Source of the DNA: Dermatemys mawii
Taxonomy: Eukaryota > Chordata > Testudines > Dermatemydidae
DNA length: 64,000 nucleotides
Direction of reading: 5' to 3'
Assembly: GCA_007922305.1 (NCBI GenBank)
Contig: ML677364.1
Coordinates: forward strand, 18,872,538-18,936,537
Shown: positions 1 to 15,764 of the stretch, in pieces
How positions within the stretch are numbered: the first letter of the stretch is position 1
Layout of the letters: each line of letters opens with the position of its first letter
Program-made: the position numbers and the translations under genes
Notes under the pieces: model-generated
Seen by the model: only the letters and a program-made list of their open reading frames with translations
The model's database searches: none
What the model was told of the DNA's origin: nothing

Positions 1-59
1 AATTTTAGTCTGTACTGACTTTGTTAGTGTTTTTTTTTTATGTAGTCTGTTGTAAAACT

Positions 60-145
60 AAGCAAATATCTGAAGGAGTTGATCTACTCCCTGGAAGACC
101 TCTGCATACTCCAAGGAGTATACTTATCCTTGGTTGAGAACCACT
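60..145 (+). repeat. Right-end fragment of a small hAT-like MITE
   Basis: The segment ends in GGTTGAGAACCACTG, the inverted complement of a typical hAT terminus. It shares the order 'gagttgat...gaagacctc...catactcc...ggttgagaaccactg' with the better preserved copy ending at 4495. The left end is missing. Family membership is by similarity within the window; no target duplication can be tested. Confidence 0.6.
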
Positions 146-847
146 GTGACAGAGCATCCAGCCAAGCCTTCTAGCTCTAGGAGAATGCTAGTGGTTACTG
201 CATTGTTTGGGTAGTTAGACCCAATTCAGCCTTAATGGCATATAATCACCTGTGATTACCTGGGATGTGAAAACTGTGTGATCTCTTTTGTTAGACTTAA
301 ACACATAGCACATAAATCACATTTTGGAATATAAATCAATAAATATTGCAGAGCACTTCCCATATTGATCACATTATTCTCAAAAACTATCTTGCCTTCT
401 GTTTTGATAGTAGTAATATGAACAATGTCAACAATGCTCTGGAAACACTGTCTGGGCCTGCTCTTCCTCCCATTGAAATCAATGGAAGTTTGTAACTGAC
501 TTCAAGATTTGGTTCTTGGTTAGTTCCTTCTGTCATGCCAGCAGAAAGAATCTTAGAGAAGATGACTTTGTTTTGAATGTGCCACAAGACCAGTGACTAT
601 TGTTTTTTTAAAAATTTTTTGGCAACTGAGTTATAGATACATGATTTAAAACATGTTTGGGCTATTTCCTGCAGATGTAGAAATCTTGTCATGGCAAAGA
701 TTGGACAAGACAACTAACAGATTTTTTTTTTCATATCTAGATTCTGTAACGAAGATGTGAAGATCCTGTAGGTCTAAAACTCTGTTTTATTTGGATTACA
801 AATATATAATATTATAAATAAATCACATTTACTTTCTCTTTCTCTAG
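146..847. other. AT-rich upstream DNA, nothing recognised
   Basis: AT-rich sequence with homopolymer A and T runs. The only ORFs are short and show no domain. It lies about 6-7 kb upstream of GABRB3. In mammals the divergent neighbour GABRA5 lies on this side, but no GABRA5 exon was recognised. Confidence 0.5.
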
Positions 848-895
848 GAATGCAGTTGAAGAGAACAAAAAATTGTATGCAATTTATGACACAAG
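848..895 (+). other. Candidate 48-bp exon upstream of GABRB3 (unassigned)
   Basis: The segment is preceded by a good polypyrimidine tract and acceptor (ctttctctttctctag, ending at 847) and followed by a near-consensus donor (gtaagtaatg, from 896). One of the three frames is open throughout, entered after one base, and reads NAVEENKKLYAIYDT. I do not recognise this peptide. It could be an upstream alternative or untranslated exon of GABRB3, an exon of another + strand transcript, or a chance pseudo-exon. The splice signals are seen; any function is inference. Confidence 0.3.
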
Positions 896-2984
896 GTAAG
901 TAATGAACAATAACTTCTACTTGACATTATGTTCTTTAAATGGAACATTGACCCTTTTAAAATGTTAATAATCTTAATGAATGCATACTTAGAATGCCAC
1001 TTACTCTGAGCCACATAATGATCTTTGAATTAAGGTAACAAATATCTCAGATCCTTATATATACACACACACCCCTAACAATAATTTCACTTTTAAAATA
1101 TAATTATATATTTGTGACCAAACTTATCCTAAATATATTTCTTGATTATATGCAGTGGATGTATATGTCCTAGGTGTACATATGTATCTATACAAGGTGA
1201 ACATATACTAATTTTAATAGTTACATCAAGGAAGAATTTGGCACACTATCCTGATATTTGGCAGCCAAACTCTTTCCCCTGTCACTCTCACAGAATGCAC
1301 TAAAACCGCTGTCAGCATTCTTAGTATGAAAGGGAGGAGCTGTCCTGCACTGCCAGGGAGATATATCTGGATCAGGTGAGAGTGGGAGTGAAGCTGTGTC
1401 TTTATTCCTGAAGCTCAAGGGAAGGGTTCAATAGCACTTCGATAGCCACCAACAGGGATTATGTCTGGGCAGGGTGGGAGTGTAGACACAGTCTCTTCAT
1501 AGACATATGTCCACATTCTTCAGATACTGAAGGTATTGCTTACTATCTCATTCCTTATGTTCCACTATCTGTTAAAGCCATACTTTTGCATAAGTAATAA
1601 ACTGTATACAGGAGAGCAAAAAGGCTTAAAGCCATCTGCCATTTTATTTTTCTGCTACTCTGCATTACCAGCTTCAGAACTCTTCTTAGTCTTAGCAAGC
1701 CAGGATTGATGCCAAGTCATTGCAGGTTTTTGGTTGTTTTGTTTTGTTTTGTTTTGTTTTGAGTCTTATCGCTTTGTCATTGCTCAGGACAAAACTGAAA
1801 AGGACATTTGTTCAAAAAAATCAGCACAAGCGTATGTCTTTTTGTTTGTTTGTTTCAGCTAGTTCTTATCCACAGGCTACTACTGTATTAGAGTTACTAG
1901 TAATCGACTTGACCTTTTCTTTAGATATATGTAACATTAAATATCAACAAATCAAATAACAAGCCCTTTTTTATTTTACTCTGGCTTGTGCAATATACAG
2001 CATTATGGAGCTGCTGTCTTGACGAAGACCTCTGATTGTTACAGTATAAATAATAACGTAAAGACTAACTAACTTTCAAATGATATGAACAAATAGTATT
2101 CATAATACTATTGGATAAATATGAAAATACAGATATGTCTAATGTAACTTTATACTTTGTTATGATATATATTCTGAAACAGAATGTAACTACTAACATT
2201 TAAATTTATTTTTTATAATCTTTTGTTAAAAATATGAGGGTTATTGGTGAAGAAATTTAGATAGGAACTCTTGACAGTCTCCATGTTAAATAGATCTTTC
2301 ATCAGCTGCCAACCCAGAAACTCCACTTTGTTTGTTCCAGACGTAAATTGTGCTTTCCCCAAGACAGTCATTAAGAATATTATTTCTAAGGCACTTCAGG
2401 CTTCTCTAATGTATATATGTTACTTGAGTGCATAAATATTAATCTTTATTATGAAAAATCAGGGTTATAAAGAGTCCTGACCATTTCCACCTGTGCCAAA
2501 TTGTCAATATATTTTTATTTTGATGGGTCTGTCTCATATTCTGCATAATTCAGAACTTTTGCCATATAAGAAATTGTGGTCAGGCTACAGGAATACTATT
2601 TTAAGTCTATTCAAGTAAAGCAAATTTCAGCCAAGTTTTCTTGAAGTTGAGGAAATAATGGTCTCATTTTTTGTAACGGAACAATAAACAATAATTCAGA
2701 ACAGTTTGGGTCAAACATCACATTAAGGATGAGAGTCTGTCCTGATTACTCACATTGATTAAAACCTCACCTGCCTGTAGCCTGTATGATAAAATCCATA
2801 GTATGCCAAAATTCAACATAACTGTTTTAGTAAATTAGATGAAAAACAAGTTATGCAACTAAAACAAATGGATTCATGCAACACCATTCACTACCTGATA
2901 TTTTGAAATCTGGAGTACTAAACATGTGCCTACACTAGGGAATTGGGGTGGCGGATGGGGAAATGAACAGTGTCTTTCTGCATG
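896..2984. other. AT-rich upstream DNA without recognisable genes
   Basis: Contains a short CA run near 1064-1075, the GTTTT array at 1736-1760 and a short GTTT run near 1841-1856. The ORFs are short with no family signature. I see no promoter-like CpG cluster here. Confidence 0.5.
1736..1760 (+). repeat. (GTTTT)5 microsatellite
   Basis: Five uninterrupted GTTTT units seen directly. An 80-residue ORF running through it is a by-product. Confidence 0.9.
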
Positions 2985-3095
2985 CAATTTCAAGATTTTA
3001 ATCAAAATCTTTTTGGCCAAATGTTTTCAGTTTTTGGACAAAGTCAAGATTTTCCATGAGGAAAAAAATAAGTTTTCCAATGAGCTGTATTAATT
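2985..3095. repeat. Old AT-rich interspersed repeat, copy 1
   Basis: Runs such as 'tcaagattttaatcaaaatc', 'ggccaaatgttttcag' and an end near 'ccaatgagctgt' resemble the segments at 36460-36650 and 52378-52740, all rich in 'aaaatttt' and 'catttt' strings. This is probably an ancient nonautonomous repeat of amniotes. No termini can be defined. Confidence 0.35.
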
Positions 3096-3829
3096 ACATC
3101 TTCTCAGCAAGTTAAACCAGCAGGATATTAAAAATGCTTCAAGGCAGAGCAGACAGGCAGTAGCATATTTCCCAGTTTAGTACAATTAATATCCCTAATT
3201 TCTGAAAAGATACTGCTTCAGTTCCGGCAGTGATTCTCCCTTTCCCCTTTTGGATCTTGTCTGCCTTTAATTTGAGTTTCTGAACACTTTGAGTTTACAT
3301 TCTTCTCCTTAGGCAGATTGTATCTTCACCAAAGTGAGCCACAAGAAGCCAAGGAAGGGGAAAATTAAGAGAAGATGCTCTGTCAGGTAGTTCTGAGTCC
3401 AATACAGAGACTGAGCCACATCCATTTTGCCAACCAGATCCAACTTGTCTACCCAAGAGTCCAGAGACTGCCAGTGCTGTCTTACAAGGAGTGGTTGAGT
3501 CCCTCCACCCTGATTTTCAAGGCAGCGTTTCTGCTGCAGCCCTGGTGATTGATACTTTGCATAGAATGCATGAGTTGCTTGCAAGCAGACTTCTTTAATG
3601 CACTGATTGGCTCCTAGAACAGTGATCTTCTTGTCGGTGCCTCCTCTTCTGTCTCTCCAGAAGCGTTAAGGTAGATGGTCTTGGCTCCAGGGAGGAAAGC
3701 TGGAATCCTTCTTACAATGTTGGATGCCTCCAAATCCCAATTCCACTTCTTTCAACAAGTCCCACCATCCAAAAAAGATTCTTAGCATCTGAACCCCCAC
3801 CGCCTTCTTCAGACAATGGTTTACACCAT
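3096..3829. other. Unassigned sequence, possibly part of an old retroelement
   Basis: A 91-residue minus-strand ORF (3309-3584) has no recognisable domain. The region directly precedes a weak DIRS-like reverse transcriptase trace on the + strand and may be the same decayed element, but I cannot align it. Confidence 0.3.
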
Positions 3830-3990
3830 AGTGTCAGTACTTCCAGAGGACTACTTCACATCTGTGGGCTTGGCAGGCACATGCTTCTATATACTTAATC
3901 ATCAGCTGCACAGATTCCACCTTAACTTTTCATACCATATAAGAAGTCCAACTGCTCACATTTGGCCTATCCATTTTCTCTAGGAATAAC
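3830..3990 (+). mobile_element. Weak DIRS-like reverse transcriptase remnant
   Basis: One + frame reads DYFTSVGLAGTCFYI, close in layout to the RT motif-A block of DIRS elements (pattern D-W/Y-F-T-S-V-D-L-x-D-A-Y-F-H-I). A short 'HRFHLNF' block follows, where DIRS has H-R-R-F-L-R-F. The position of the catalytic aspartate of motif A holds glycine, so it would be inactive. It is short and decayed. The call rests on this one block only. Confidence 0.4.
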
Positions 3991-4218
3991 TGTGGCAGAC
4001 CTCTGGAAGAGAGAAATACAAGTTTTCTTCTGGTCTTGGACGATTTTTTAATTATAAAGCTGCACAGAGAGTGACCCAAGAGTCCAGGAAGCTAAAGCTT
4101 TTCATCAGAACGAGCAGCTGCACCACAAATTTTCATTTTAAATGATTCCACTTATATGACTTGATCCTGAGCATGAGGGACTACCTGTAGGGATGAGAAT
4201 GGAGTTCATTCTCTACAG

Positions 4219-4495
4219 CAGTGGGTCTCAACCTTTCCAAACTACTATAACCCTTTCAGGAGTCTGAAGCCTGAGCCCCATTGCCTGGGGCTGAAGCATG
4301 TAAATCAGCTTTGCAGTGCTCCTTGTGGCATGTAGTCAGGGGCAATTGGCCTACTTGCCAACAAGGGCCCTGCACTTGCAACCCCCTCAACCATCCTCCT
4401 CCAAGGTTGAGAAACACTGATCTAGATGAGTTGATGTACCCCCAGAAGACCTCCATATACTGCAGGGTACACGTACCCCTGGTTGAGAACCACTG
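4219..4495. mobile_element. Nonautonomous hAT element (MITE) with imperfect 8-bp TSD
   Basis: The left end CAGTGGGTCTCAACC pairs with the right end GGTTGAGAACCACTG as terminal inverted repeats. Flanks CTCTACAG (4211-4218) and CTCTATAC (4496-4503) agree at 6 of 8 positions, as expected for a decayed hAT duplication. A second right-end-like motif, GGTTGAGAAACACTG, lies inside near 4405-4419, so the element may be composite. It has no coding capacity. Confidence 0.7.
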
Positions 4496-4503
4496 CTCTA
4501 TAC

Positions 4504-4845
4504 ATATTCCATTCTGGTCCTTCTGCTGAATCTGCCAATTAGTGACTGTTGTTAAAGTGCCGCTTTGTATTGTGGACAACAGTCCACTAAGAATAGGAGA
4601 CCACTTTCTGTTTTCCATTGAATATTTTTCAAGTCGTAATGACTTTCAGTTACTACTTAGATTGGAAGCAAGATCCAGGAGGGTGAATGCTTCATATCCC
4701 ATTTCCAGTTCCCTGCCCAAGGACTCCCAGTTGGACTATCTTTTAAGCTATCAACAAATCGGTGGACATGGTTAAACTGAGAGGTTAGATAAGAGGAAGA
4801 GTATTTCTATTTAAATAATAAAACATAACAGACTCTACAGTAGTG
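4504..4845. other. No feature recognised
   Basis: Ordinary AT-rich sequence between a hAT MITE and the Penelope-like fragment. A 77-residue ORF has no recognisable domain. Confidence 0.4.
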
Positions 4846-5450
4846 TTAAGTATCAGAGGGATAGCCATGTTAGTCTGGATCTGCAAAAGCAACAAAGTGG
4901 CACCTTATAGACTAACAGATGTATTGGAGCATAAGCTTTCATGGGTGAATACCCACTTCATCAGACGCATGTAGTGGAAATTTCTAGAGGCAGGTATAAA
5001 CATGCAGGCAAGAATCAGGCTAGAGATAAGAAGGTTAGTTGAAACAGGGAGAATGAGGTCCCCTTCTAGCAGTTGATCTGGAGGGGTGAACACCAAGAGA
5101 AGAGAAACTGCTTTATAGTCGGCGAGCCATTCACAGCCTTTGTTTAATCTTGAGCTGATGGTGTCAAATTTGCAAATGAACTGAAGATCAACAAGTTTCT
5201 CTTTGAGGTCTGGTCTTGAAGTTTTTTCACTGCAGGATGGCTGCCTTTAAATCTGCTATTGTGTGTCCAGGGAGGTTGAAGTGTTTTTCTACAGGTTTTT
5301 GTATATTGCCGTTCCTAATATCTGATTTGTGTCCATTTATCCTTTTACTTGGGGACTGTCCAGTTTGGCCAATGTATATAGCAGAGAGGCATTGCTGGCA
5401 CGATTCAGTCACACCTCAGATGCATTTACAGTGCACCTGAACAGGGCATT
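4846..5450 (-). mobile_element. 5'-truncated Penelope-like retroelement (3' end)
   Basis: Read on the minus strand, the segment contains the C-terminal GIY-YIG endonuclease part of a Penelope-like element, followed downstream (lower coordinates) by its 3' untranslated part. The reverse transcriptase is absent, as is usual for 5'-truncated insertions. The low-coordinate end carries 'ttagtctggatctgcaaaag' and 'gcataagctttcatgggtga', a tail I know from turtle-type genomes. Boundaries are approximate. Confidence 0.75.
5227..5412 (-). pseudogene. GIY-YIG endonuclease fragment of a Penelope-like element
   Basis: The 61-residue frame contains AIYIGQTGQSPSKRINGH and later KPVEKHFNLPGH. These match the YIG core, the Arg-containing helix and the 'KPVAKHFNxxGH' block of Penelope-like endonucleases, which nick target DNA for integration. 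The upstream cysteine-rich entry is reduced to SCQQC. The reverse transcriptase that normally precedes this domain is missing, so the fragment cannot act alone. The family assignment is strong; boundaries are those of the open frame. Confidence 0.75.
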
Positions 5451-6040
5451 AATCAGATGTACTGAATCCTCTAAAGAATATTATTTCGATTATAAAATAG
5501 GGAATCTGTTTAAGAAAAGTTCTCAATGTTTTAAATGTATTATGCAATATTCTACTTTACACAAGGTGTATTCTTTCAGTATTCTCTAATCTTTTCTTTC
5601 TTCCTTTAGGTTTCTTGGTACCTGTCCCCAACTGGCAGGTTCCCTTTCCAGACATAGGTTCACTATGGCCAACCCAAAGCATTCAAAAATCACCTCAGGC
5701 CTTGAAACCATTGTGTTTTGCGGGGGTTTTTTGAGCCCAGGGGATATGCTTAAGGGTTGAGACAGCTAGAGGCTTGATCCCCCCCCCAAAATGCTGAGCA
5801 CACACAACTTTAATGAAGTCAAAGGGAGCTATAGTTGCTCATAACCTGTGAAAAACAGGCCCAAGATACCTCCAATGGCGTATTCAAAACTATTAGCCAC
5901 TCTTGAAAATTGTTACTGTAGCCACTTCCACAAAGGTTCCCTGCCCCCTCAGGCACCGCTCTTCTCAGGCACTTGGACTGAACTCCTACATCTCGCCTAA
6001 CCCCCTGGGTAGGGTGAACTGCTTCATCACCCCTCTGCCA
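5451..6040. other. Transition into the GABRB3 CpG island
   Basis: AT-rich at the start, rising in GC toward 6000, with a C run near 5780-5787. No gene or clear repeat was recognised. Distal GABRB3 regulatory sites could lie here but cannot be identified by eye. Confidence 0.4.
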
Positions 6041-9736
<3,696 letters not shown>

Positions 9737-9892
9737 GGCAGCATGGTCTAGCAGACTGATCATGGGACTAGAGGGCAGGAATATTTGAGTCCTAATTTCA
9801 AATCTGACACTTACAGTACAGTCTTGAGCAAGTCAATCAACCTCCAGATATCTCAGTTTCTCCCACCTATAAAATCAGGATGGCAATATTAA
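9737..9892 (+). repeat. MIR-type SINE, + orientation
   Basis: The order of blocks matches the MIR/core-SINE consensus: 'ggcagcatggtctagcagac', 'gggactagagggcagg', 'gagtcctaatttcaaatctg', 'cttgagcaagtcaatcaacc', 'tctcagtttctcccacctat' and 'aaaatcaggatggcaatatt'. It is diverged but nearly full length through the core and LINE-like tail. Confidence 0.85.
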
Positions 9893-12378
9893 TCGATTCC
9901 ACAGGTCTTTTCATTACATTTGTGGCATTTTTTGTTTCCCAGACTTTTGAAAGCTGAACCTCCTTCCCTTCCTCTTTTCAGAAAACTGAAATCAATCACT
10001 GCCCTCTGAAACCCAATCATGTGATATTACTCATCTTGACTTACATATTTTTCACACCTTCATGGGTAATCCTGTGTGCCTTTCCCTATCCCCTTGCATT
10101 TTGAGAAATGCCAGTGTGGGTCTTCTTAGTATACTTCCTTTCCTTTCTTTCATGTTTCTTAAATGAACAATGTTACAGTTAATAATATTCACATTTAAAG
10201 TGTAATTGGCATCTGAGTTTTAACCCACTGAGGTGAGTAGGGCAGTTCATACCTCATAGCTATTATTTCAGGCTTTCTGCAAACTCTGGTAGATGGTTCT
10301 GCATCAGTTACATACCATATTTTCAAGGTTTTCTCCGTAATAAGTACAACTAGATGCTTTTTTTTTCTTTTTTTAAAAAAATAAAATGGAAGATGAATCT
10401 TGTGAGAATAATTCAGAGATCTGTCTGCACACCTCTGGCTAGTTTGTTGGCTCTACTCCATGATTTGGAAACTCTGATTTATGGATTAAATTAATATTTG
10501 TACAGCATTTTGTATATGTAAAATGCTTCATAAGATATAAGTATCTTAGACAGATAGAGAATGCAACCTGTGTTTCTTTAGGCATGAAAGACTCTTGGTG
10601 CTAAATTCTGACTTAGCCTACCCATCTGCACAGGGTTGTAAGGAACAATACAACCTCCCTCACTTTATGCCACTGCACAGGCTAAACAGGCCTTGGGTTG
10701 AGGTACAGATACCTGCTTCTGCCCTTAATTCTCAAGATAGGTTGTTGAAGGTGGGAGTGCTCAACCCTTCTGACACACTAGCCTGCACAGGTGAACTGAG
10801 ATGATAAGTATTGTAATTTAATTTTCTGCTGGTCAGCAAGTTATTACCCACTCTCCCCCAGTCTCCAGAGGCCAGAGGAAACAGATAAAGAATTGATTTC
10901 TTTACTGTTTTGTTCATAGGGGATGTGGCAAAGCTCCAACCTAGCACTTATTCTATACTCATCCATGATTAACAGGTATTATTAATTCAGAACTTCATAA
11001 TAAAATAATAAAATACTAAAAGGCTAAGTTTCTCATAACAGAAATACATAATGATTCTAAATATAATACTTTACTACAAGCACAGTATTCATTTCTTTTT
11101 GAAAAAATGGGCAGAAAACTCTTCTAGATCTAGTTGGTGGATAATTTATTGCAAATTGAATTTGTGAGGGAAAAAAACAACTGGAGTCTTCATTTACAGC
11201 TAGGTTCAAACAGTGGAGGTAGGTATTTTTTCTTTACCTGTTTCAAGTGACTCTGGACTAGTTTGGAATAAACCCTTAGACCTATATTAAGAGGGTAGAG
11301 ACAGAAAAGATAGGTTCTTTTGCTCACTAAATTATAGGTTTTTGAGCTAGTAATTTGCAAAAATATAGGACACATTTCATTTAAAGAACTGAGCCAATCT
11401 GTTGAACCTTTACTCTGGCTATCAAATTTTAATGTTTGACAAATTCTGTTTCATCTAATTCCAGACAGCTACTACTAGTTTTAACCTTTAACCTCATTAA
11501 CTATTTAAAATATCTTGCAGGCATTACTCTTTATAAAATGTGATAACATTGACATGAATTTCTTTAATTTAAACTTTTGATATCACCTTTTATGTAGTTA
11601 GCCTGTTAAAATTAATCTGTACATTAAAGATAAAATAACTAGAGGATTTTCTGAATATAAATAAAAAATTACTACAGTGATATTATTACACTGCCTTGGA
11701 GGCAACATCTAATGGTGCTTTCAGTGATATGATGGGAACTCTTTGAAACTAAAATGATAGTTTGTATTGTATTCTTTCCTGAATCTTTAGCAAACTGCAG
11801 ATTCCAACATAAAAATCATCCCATATAAATCTTTAGTTACTGTAAATTACAAATACTAAATTTTAATTAACTTTGTAACATATTAGAACTTCTTTCAAGG
11901 GCAATTCTGCTGACAACTCTTAAAAATCCTTTAGTCCCGTGTGACTTAACTGCCTGGCTTTTTACCATGAAAAATGGAGGGAAGTGGCATTGGACCCCCA
12001 TTATTTCTGTCTCTTCTTCCTTGAACTGAAGATAAGTGCTCTCTACAGGAGATTTAATTCTATGGAACTCCTAGTGGAATAAGAAGTTGAAACTGATGGG
12101 AATATTTGATGAGCAAGGCAACATTAATCATGAATAAGGTTGGCATGATCTGACCTCTAAGCTATAGCTACTTATGGAACTATTGAAAATTGGCCTGCAT
12201 CTTCCTTAACTAATGGAAAAAGGTAAACATTCACCCTGTTTGTAATGCTTATATACAAAGACACACGTGGGGGGGGGGGGACTGACATTTAAAATGACTT
12301 TAGGCTTGCATAGGAACAAAACATTTTCATGATGAAAGTTTTAAATAAACAGTAGTTTATATTTAATTCTCTCTTAAT
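9893..12378. other. AT-rich intronic DNA, nothing recognised
   Basis: No coding domain or clear repeat. A run of 12 G lies at 12269-12280. ORFs of up to 74 codons look random. Confidence 0.45.
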
Positions 12379-13935
12379 GTGAGATTTTCCCTAATCCTGG
12401 TCCTCTGTCTCTCTGATGTCACCATTTGTATTCTATCTATCCCACTCTTCCCCTCTTCCCCTTCTCTTGATGTGTCTGGAACACCTCTTTCATCTAAGAA
12501 GACCTCAGTGGTCCATGGCCTCCTCTTATCTCATTCCCTCCAGCTCCTGGCTCTCACAGAGACCTGGTTTTCTTTGTCTGATACTGCCTCTGCAGCTATT
12601 CTCTCTCTTCTAGAAGCTGCTGCATCTGACATATCTTCCACCTTGGTTCAGACCACGGTGGGGGAGTTGGTCTTCTCCTCTCCCATTTCGCCACTTCCAA
12701 CCTCTCCCTCCTTCCCCTTCCCACTCTTTCTGATCTTTTGAACAGCTCTGCATCTGACTCTTCTCTCGTCTCCCCCTCATATAGTAGTTATCTACCATCC
12801 ACTCAAGTCCTCCCCATCAACCTTCCTCTCTGATTTTGACTTATGGTTCTTTCTTCCCTCACAGTCTCCCATACTCAACCTCTGTGACTTTAGCTTCCAT
12901 GCAGATGATACATCAGACCCTTAGCTGCACATTTACCCATCCTCACCTCTTCATGTGACCTGGAGCTCTACTTTAATTCTCCCACTCACCAAAAGACTGT
13001 TCATTTGATTTGGTCTCTGATCACTCTGTTGTTAAGTTCCCCCTCTGACCAACACTATCGTTTTGCCTGTCACTCAAGCCTGTAATCAGATCATCATCTT
13101 TGTCTTAGCCTGGATGTGAGACTTAGAGAGATGTCTATGTCTAAATCTTGCTGATCCTTTCTGCATAACATCTCTAAAATATGGCCTTTTCGATCCATCC
13201 ATGCAGCTAAAATTGTCATTCAGTGCTCTCATCATTTTATGTCCCAGTTTCTGAAACATCCTTCTCTCTGGCCTTGACAAATGCAATCTTGCCCTTCTCA
13301 TATACGTTTTGAATGCTGCTACAAAGATCATTTTCCGAGCCTGTCGCTTTGATGATTTCACACCCTTTCTCTTAATTCCTTCACCAGCTTCCTCTTCGCA
13401 GTTGTATCAAATATAAGCTGCATGTATTCACTTCAAGGATCTTCATGGTCAGTCACCATCCTACTTATCATCTGTCATTGATAACCAAGCCATCAGTGCT
13501 CCCCTTTGATCTCCCCATGATGCCAGCTTCCACCGCCCATTTGTTAAATTTTCAAACAAACACCTTCCTTCTTTCTCCCATGCTGTTCTGAATGCTTGGG
13601 AGGGGTCCTTGTAAACATCCAGAAACCTACCTCATTATCCACTTTTTAATCCCTCTTCAGTCTGCTTTTTGCCCTGATGTCTAAAAAAACCTTACCTGTG
13701 GTTAGACTGCTATTGTACAGAGAACACTGTCTTTCATACTAATTAATATATGTCTCATTGTTTACCTCCCCATCTGTCTATATCCATCAGTTGTGTCTTG
13801 GTTTATACTTGGATTATAAACTGTTTGGGGCAGGTTACCATGTTTGTACAACATCTAGCACAATAGAGTCCTGGTCCATGACTGGGGTTTCTAAGTAAAA
13901 CAAACAAACAAACAAACAAATAATAATAATTAATC
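12379..13935 (+). mobile_element. Decayed L2-like LINE, + orientation
   Basis: The 5' part encodes an L2-type endonuclease start, with LQLLALTETWFSLSD as the catalytic ETW block and a GGG-like stretch further on in another frame. Farther along, blocks resembling the L2 thumb and C-terminus are readable (NISKIWPFRSIHAAK; FKDLHGQSPSYLSS). The RT core with its catalytic block is missing, so there is an internal deletion as well as frameshifts. The end carries 'tggggcaggttaccatgttt', 'acaacatctagcacaataga' and 'gtcctggtccatgactgggg', then a (CAAA)n/(TAA)n tail. I know this 3' end from L2/L3-type LINEs of amniotes. L2 versus L3 is not settled. Confidence 0.7.
13895..13935 (+). repeat. (AAAC)n/(AAT)n tail of the LINE
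   Basis: The simple repeat aaacaaacaaac... followed by aataataataatt closes the LINE 3' end, as in other copies of this family. Confidence 0.8.
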
Positions 13936-15764
13936 ATGTATTCAGTATTTAGTCTTATAGAAATGATATGGGCAGTTATGGTGTACTGACCACATCCTAT
14001 TTATAAATAAGTATCTGATGTATAAATTATAACCCATAACAAGTTTTTAATTTAATACTTTGTGTGTGCATGTACAGTAACTGCAATTTGTGCAATTAAT
14101 TTGCATAGAAGAGGCAAGATTTTCAAAGAAGACTCACAATCTGTGCAGAACTAGTTGTATTTGCAATTACAAGAAATACACATTGAAATAAAAATGAGTA
14201 AAAGTGCACCCATGATTCTCTGCCCACTGAAACTTTGTCCAACAGTATCAGAGATAATACACAGACTTCTCCCTCTTAGGAATAGAAGGGTTAAAGATAC
14301 TTTTCCTATGATTTGAATAGCTTAGCTTTTTATCTCTCTTTTTACACTATTTTGCTTGCTGCATCCTTTTCTGCACTCTATTTTTTTGCCATATATGTGA
14401 TTTTTTTTTGCTTGGGTGTGGCTAGCATAGAAAATTAATCAATTCTTACATTTTTTATCAGACTCCATCCTGGCCTGACAATATGAGCAACCTGTGAAAC
14501 CTTACATCATCATTCTTGCACTGTGTATAACCTCTGAATAAAATAACTTTGATCCAAACATATAATTTTTAAGCACACAAATATTCACCCTATTTATTTT
14601 TAACTTATTGAATACACTGTTTCTCTGAAGTTTTTTTTTATTATTATTAGCAAAACACAATTTTAAAAGACAGAGTATTTGGAGGATTAAGACAGTGCAC
14701 TTTCACTTTAGTAGTTTTAAGATATAGCTCAGGGAATAGGTTATGGTATGACCAGCTGGGGTGAACGCAAGTTGTTGCTATCTGATGGTTGTTCAATTGT
14801 GTGAGATAAATTCCTTATCACTGTCTTGTTCTTAATAAATAGAAGACCACATTATCAAACCACCATTACAGTTTGGAGTCAAATTGTCAGTCTTAGCTGA
14901 AATGCTAAGGACTAGAGGAACTAACCTTTTCCCCTTAAGATAGTCTCTGTAGAGTAAGCTTGTGATGATGGTGTGGTGTTGTATAAGGAACCTTGCATTA
15001 GTGATGCCTGTACTACATCCTTCCTATGAATAGACACAGGAGACTTCAGTCTTCCTGGCTGTTGATCTGATGCTATTTACAAGCTCTCTTTTCAATAACA
15101 TTAAACCAAAACCAGCATAATCCAGTAGGCATAGTTAGATATACAGTCATTCTGCTGCTTATGAGACTATTGTACAGTACTCATGAAATTAGTCTCACAT
15201 AAAGTCAGACCATAAAACTTTGTTGTTTCCAAAAAGGATATAATTTCTTCTATGTTATTGCTGTAATTTTTATATTTGTTCAATTATAAAACTGCAGACT
15301 TCACTGAATTCCTACTAATTTACAAGATTAGTAGATTAAGCAACAAAAATATTGTGTTGCCTAGCAGTGATTGTAGAATTCTGTCCATATTTCTCGTGTG
15401 GGCTGGCTGTATTCCTGGCTATGTTTTCAAGTGATTTGGCTATGACTTTTCAAAGGTAGACTCAGAGCATTGCTATCAGGCAAGTGGTAACTGAAAAGTA
15501 TGTATGTTGCCATTATAAGGACAAAAGGAGTCAAATATAGTTTTCCATTATTAAGTCAATTATCTGAACTTGTAGGGACCCAGTTACAGAACCTTTGCTC
15601 ATGTTGTTCAAAACTCATAGGAATAGTCTGATTGGTGTCAATGGAACTATGTGTGTAAATAAGTATTGCCAACGTGACCCCAGTTAGGTTCTATGTAGAT
15701 CCTTACTCATGGTGGTGAGAACTTACTCGAATAAGTAGTTCCAGTGAAGTAAATGTCTCTACTT
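13936..15764. other. AT-rich intronic DNA; weak trace of a common amniote repeat at the end
   Basis: No domain. Around 15610-15745 strings such as 'gattggtgtcaatggaacta' and 'gaataagtagttccagtgaa' resemble an ancient repeat seen again near 41700-41760, 51480-51550 and 57795-57845. No boundaries can be set. Confidence 0.35.

Noticed and set aside
3309..3584. 91-codon minus-strand ORF
   Set aside because: No domain, no splice context; lies beside a decayed retroelement trace.
13086..13361. 91-codon minus-strand ORF
   Set aside because: Lies opposite the L2-like LINE whose coding text is on the + strand; a shadow frame.
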